Source: Reticulascus tulasneorum (lineage: Eukaryota; Ascomycota; Sordariomycetes; Glomerellales; Reticulascaceae). Taken from it: a DNA stretch of 64,000 nucleotides. The stretch spans positions 1,240,001-1,304,000 of the forward strand of contig LSAX01000004.1 in assembly GCA_001557505.1 (NCBI GenBank), in the 5' to 3' direction. Below the pieces are notes generated by a model that saw nothing but the letters and a program-made list of their open reading frames with translations, ran no database searches and had not been told where the DNA came from. Every line of letters begins with the position of its first letter. The first letter of the stretch is position 1. The position numbers and the translations under genes are program-made. Below, piece after piece: positions 59,967-64,000 of the stretch.

Positions 59967-60013
59967 TTTGTACGTGCGAATACGTACATGCGTACATACG
60001 TACATACATGCAC
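59967..60013. repeat. Imperfect (GTAC/ATAC)n tetranucleotide repeat
   Basis: Repeated TACGTAC, TACATGCG and GTACATAC units. GTAC units are self-complementary, so the tract can form hairpins. Confidence 0.7.
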
Positions 60014-61274
60014 ACCAACCCGTCCTTTCTGTCTGTCCCCTTTTGAACCGACGGCTAAACCTCCCATGAAGTGAAAGTCGTGTCAAGGACGCGTGCGCTA
60101 GGCCGGCCCAGTTTGGCTCGACACGGGAGGACACGGCCGGCGCAGCGCAAATGGCCAGATGGGACGGGAGGGACCTTGCGATTGGGGGCAGACGGGCCAC
60201 GCCCTCTAACCCCTTTCTGCCTCTTTCCACACCAGACACGCCTGACACACAGGCACAACGCTTCCCGATCTGGGCGGGGTGCCCATCAATTTTACCACTT
60301 GCGCGTGGTGGGTTGCAAATTGACGGCTCGGTTGCACGTGCGATGCATCGCAGCGGCTGTGTGCTTGCATTCGCTTCTCTTTTTTCGGAAGTTCAGGGGG
60401 GCCCCAGAAGATGACGATGGGTTCTGGCGAGTGCGAAATGGAACAAAGCAACGAGTTCTGAAAAGGCAGATCGGATTCTATCTAGGTAATTAGTGTCAGA
60501 CTTCCCACGTGGTGGCGTGCAAAGATGAGACGAAACAAACGGTGAAAATGTGGATTAACTAATCAGGTGGGTTCGCAGTTTGGGCGGTGGGCGTTTCTGG
60601 TCCCGGGAGGGAGGAGCCGCTGACAGGGCCCTAGAAGAAAAAAAAGGAAGGAAAGAACGGAGGGGAGGCAGGGTTCCAAAAAGCAAAAATAGCCACACCA
60701 AAGCCAAAAAAAAAAAAGGAACCAACGTCCAAAGTCGGTCACAATAGCAGGCAGCCAGAAGGGACCTGTCATTGCGCGATTGATAGAGAGATGGATTCAT
60801 CTTGTTCATTGGGAACACTTGTGTAAGAAGTTAAAGGCTTGTTCTTGTTCATGTTGTAGAATTGAGCGTTACGACGCAAGGAAGTCGTCCTTCCAACTCG
60901 CTCGGCTCCATCGTCCGTCACCGCCCATGGACACGCTCATTATCTGTCGCACCTATGATACAGATTCCAGTGGCAGTAATCTGAAGACAGAATGAATCCT
61001 GCCATGCTGTCTCTCCAGACAAAGCGTACCACGCCGAAACTTGACCGGTAAACAGCACTTCTCGCCAAAAGGGGGTATATACACCTAAGCTCCAAACCAA
61101 GTTCCTATCAAATCAAGAGAAAGAAATCCAACACACTGGTCCTCTTCTGGTAAAGACAAGTCGTGATTAACCAGCCGTAGTTTGCTCGCATGAGCATTCC
61201 AATATTCCCTAGAACTCCAACCCATTCCTATCCGCCGAGAAAATTGTCCACACTAATCGTAGCAATTTTTTTTA

Positions 61275-62714
61275 CTAGCATTGAGTCCGCTGGTCATTGG
61301 AGTTTGGTCTGCTGCTTGCCAGCTCCGTCATGCTCTCGCTCTCATAGTTCTTGTTGCTCGTTCGGTCACGGCTCGGGATCTTGAACTGCTCGTTGTGGCG
61401 GAAGCCACCCACAAGCTCTGTAACTGCTGGTCGGCGTGAATACCGGATATCGCTCCATAGAGTCTTGCACGCCTTCCACGACGTGACAATATAGATAAGC
61501 GCGTTCCAGAAACCTTGAAGCGGGAGCACGAAGGCGCTCATGAACTCGAGCGGCGTGGACGCCTGTTTTGTATGAATGACTGAGTACACCCGATTCGCAC
61601 TCGATGGGATCCAGGTGACCAGGATCGCTGTAAAGAACAACAGGGCACACTTGGTGTATGACCACGCTGCGTTATTCAACTCGTAATTCCGTCGGCGGAC
61701 AGGATTCTGTGGCCGGCTGATTGGGGGCGCGATAACATTATTCTGAATCGGAAGCACAACATCGCCGTGCGACTCTCGCGGGTTGTGACGGTTGGCTGAG
61801 ATGCTGACGGAGTAGGCTGCGTTCGGCGGCCTTGGATGTGCTTGAGCTTCTGATCCACGTCGACCCATTGGGCCCAGGCCAATAGCTCCTCTGGGCTCGT
61901 CGGCCGCTTCCGACGTGACGTACACTTCGGTCGTCTTCACCGAACCATACGGATCGCTAAGCTGTTCTGGTTCCGCCGAGCTGAAGTTGTGCAGCTGCTT
62001 GCGCTTCTTGTAGATTTCTCCACCGGCGCGGAGATAGATGAAGAACGTGAGCAAGATTACAACCCTAGGAAGAATTAGCCCACCGCACCACAGGTAGTTC
62101 TGCCGGCAGTTCCTTACCAGACGGGACCATAAAAGGTCGCAATGCGCCAGATATCCCACTCCGGTGTGACCCAGCACCACAAAGTTGCATTGCCATAGAC
62201 TCGTTGGCCCTTCCCGTTCGTGATAAAGATGTATGTGAAAGCCGGGATAAACGGGATGCCATAACAGCAGAGAAGATATGGGATCTCCATCCTGCGTAGT
62301 TGCTCGGCGTCAAACTTGAAATAAAAGGTGAGATACACATTGATAGCCATGGCCAGAGTCCAGAAAGCATCAGCAGGCAGAAACCTAGGGGATGGGTTAG
62401 CAAATCCTAACCACGCGAGTCGACGACTTGACAAACATTTGGATCAAAAACGCTTGGAACTGGCATCCAACTGAGTTAGGCATCATGATGTATGACCTTG
62501 CCATCAACGTGCCGACATTGGTCATCATGTTGCCGAAAGAAGCGTAAAACACTAGACGGTTGATGGGCTTGTGAAAGGCCTTGGAGCAGCAAAAGGTGAC
62601 GATGATGAAGATACATCCTAACAAAGAAAACACGGAACACGCTCGCTCGATAATGCTCAAGGCATCAAGCTGTCCTTGGGCCAGATGATCGCTGGCGGGG
62701 TCCTTTGGTGCCAT
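61275..62714 (-). CDS. cAMP-receptor/Git3-like G protein-coupled receptor
   Basis: Exons (minus) 62714-62437, 62384-62118 and 62064-61275 give 444 aa with seven predicted membrane helices. The first (about 23-43, FSLLGCIFIIVTFCC) is followed by the conserved KPINRLVFYASFGNMMTNVGTLMARS loop and helix 2 of the Dictyostelium cAMP-receptor (CRL) class. Next come CQFQAFLIQMFLPADAFWTLAMAINVYLTFYF (helix 3), YLLCCYGIPFIPAFTYIFI (helix 4), the extracellular WCWVTPEWDIWRIATFYGPVW, and VVILLTFFIYLRAGGEIYKKR (helix 5). A third intracellular loop of about 115 residues follows, then ALLFFTAILVTWIPSSANRVYSVI (helix 6) and the final helix FMSAFVLPLQGFWNALIYIVTSW. The loop Cys pair (CQF, WCW) is present. Such fungal receptors act upstream of Galpha and cAMP signalling in nutrient sensing or development; the ligand is unknown. 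Introns are 52 and 53 nt with CTAAC and CTAAT branch sites. Confidence 0.9.
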
Positions 62715-64000
62715 ATTGGTGACCGTAGTGGTGGGTTGGTGGAAAATGCGGATGTTCACTGCTGAGTAGACCGAGTGTGACAAAGTAGAGCCTTGCTGGC
62801 GTCGTGGATGAGAATACGTCGAGCGTGTGGCTCCTCGTCGTCCTGGCGTCTTCGATGGAGGAGGGAGGGGATGATATATGTCCCTTCTAGATTGGTGCCG
62901 GGATCAAAGCAATCTACCGTCGTGTTGATTAAGACGGCAAGCAAGACGAAGTATGGTGGTCGCCGTCACAGCTTAGTAGTCATTGATCCTAACCAAACAA
63001 TGGGTGGTCTTGTTTCGTGAGGAGGAATAATGGATGGGGGGTATCGGTCATTCAAGTACTGCTTTGAACAGATCGATGGACGGACGTAAAGGGCAAGAGA
63101 TCCGGGGTGATCAAATCCAGCATGGTCCAGCAGATGGGCGGTGGTGAAAGAATGAAGGTTCAAGTTGCCTCTCGTTGGTCTGCGAGCGAAGAAGATGTCA
63201 TGCAGCTCCTGACTGGGATAAGATGCAAGAGAACATAGCCGGGGAGCGCTGGGGATAACTATGTGTTGCGCGCAGATACCTCTCTTGGGAGAAAAGGGTC
63301 AAAATGGTTAGAGAGAGACGGCAACGGTGAAGACGAGAGAAGGCGACTTGAACCGTGAATGCCATAAGACGGCAAAATGCAAGGCAGGAGTGGGAGAACA
63401 GCCTACGGGACCCACGACTGTCCGCCATGAGCAGGGGGAGTACATGGGAGGATTGGCCAGGGTCAAGTGCGTGAGAGCAAGGTTCCATGTTCATAAGAGA
63501 GGGTGTAAGAGGGTGTACCAAACTGTCAGGCATGGGGAGTGGGGACCAGGAGGAGGGGGTGTGTGTGTGATGAAGATGAAATTGGAGAGCCCCGGAGTAT
63601 GCTGAAGAATCCAAGTCCGTGCTCGCCCTTGGGGTGTGTCACCGCTCTGCGTGTTGATCGTGTGAGTTGGGTGAGGTACATGCGAGGTTGTCACTTTGGA
63701 CCGAAGGGGGGCCTGTGGATACTAGGACCCGGCCATCACGGCTTGGCGCGGGGTTGGATGAACCTGGGGCAGTTCAATCCAAGTATCGTTAGCGTACTCC
63801 TCGACTTGGTAGCGTTGATGGCCAACAGGGGGCTCCCATGCTACTTACCTACATACTCATCCAGAGGCCACGCTTCGTACTTCGTGGTGGTTGTCCCGGA
63901 GCAGGTCAGTAGGGCACTGGCGTGGTATGTACGTCGTCGCAACACTAGATAGAGAAAGGACTCCGCTGGAGGAAGACTCTGACACCGAAAAGTATCTGCT
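62715..64000. other. Upstream region of the GPCR gene, to window end
   Basis: Probable promoter and leader of the minus-strand GPCR, followed by G-rich and purine-rich sequence. Short ORFs have no domains. No further gene is supported before the window ends. Confidence 0.5.

Larger units (their letters stand above)
55203..61274. other. 6.1-kb intergenic region
   Basis: Largest gene-free stretch of the window. It contains a (GGT)8 tract, a GTAC-rich tetranucleotide repeat and ACCTAGGT-like motifs near 59011-59110. Many short ORFs (up to 140 codons) lie on both strands without domains or signal peptides I would trust. No RNA gene or transposon recognised. Confidence 0.5.

Overview
The window looks like nuclear DNA of a filamentous ascomycete (Pezizomycotina, probably Sordariomycetes). 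The genes carry short 41-70 nt introns with GTAAGT/GTATGT-type donors and CTAAC/CTGAC branch sites. The proteins are typical of moulds: a DUF6590 protein, an AzgA-type purine permease, a Git3/cAMP-receptor-like GPCR and long disordered proteins. Intergenic DNA is long, and no operons or bacterial signals are seen. Thirteen protein genes are supported in 64 kb, a low density. No retrotransposon coding sequence, CRISPR array or rRNA was recognised.

Layout: 2.7 kb, nitroreductase with a possible mitochondrial presequence (+). 4.3-5.6 kb, unknown Ser/Pro-rich protein with one intron (+). 8.7-11.05 kb, 783-aa polyproline/coiled-coil protein (-). 12.4-14.45 kb, ten-exon DUF6590 gene (+). 15.6-16.5 kb, SDR oxidoreductase (+), convergent with an N2227-type (carnosine N-methyltransferase-like) gene at 16.7-18.2 kb (-). 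20.0-20.4 kb, two tandem 230-bp tRNA-like repeats. 21.0-22.2 kb, single-pass membrane protein (-). 24.6-26.2 kb, 553-aa disordered protein (-). 30.8-31.7 kb, endonuclease/exonuclease/phosphatase enzyme (-). 34.6-35.4 kb, acidic unknown protein (+). 38.1-43.6 kb, 1820-aa DH/PH-like protein (+). 44.4-45.5 kb, UCH37-type deubiquitinase with a 14-nt microexon (-). 46.05-48.3 kb, nine-exon AzgA-like purine permease (-). 53.2-55.2 kb, methyltransferase-like protein (+). 61.3-62.7 kb, GPCR (-).

The genes do not form an evident pathway or biosynthetic cluster. They are mostly conserved housekeeping or signalling genes separated by 0.2-6 kb of intergenic DNA with simple repeats. Exon structures were built by hand from splice signals, reading phase and family knowledge. 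All multi-exon models close in frame. The points most worth a second look are the tRNA-like tandem repeats, a run of seven phase-1 introns in the DUF6590 gene, a four-fold DGIR motif in the large DH/PH-like protein, the UCH37 microexon, and a possible dual-localisation start in the nitroreductase.
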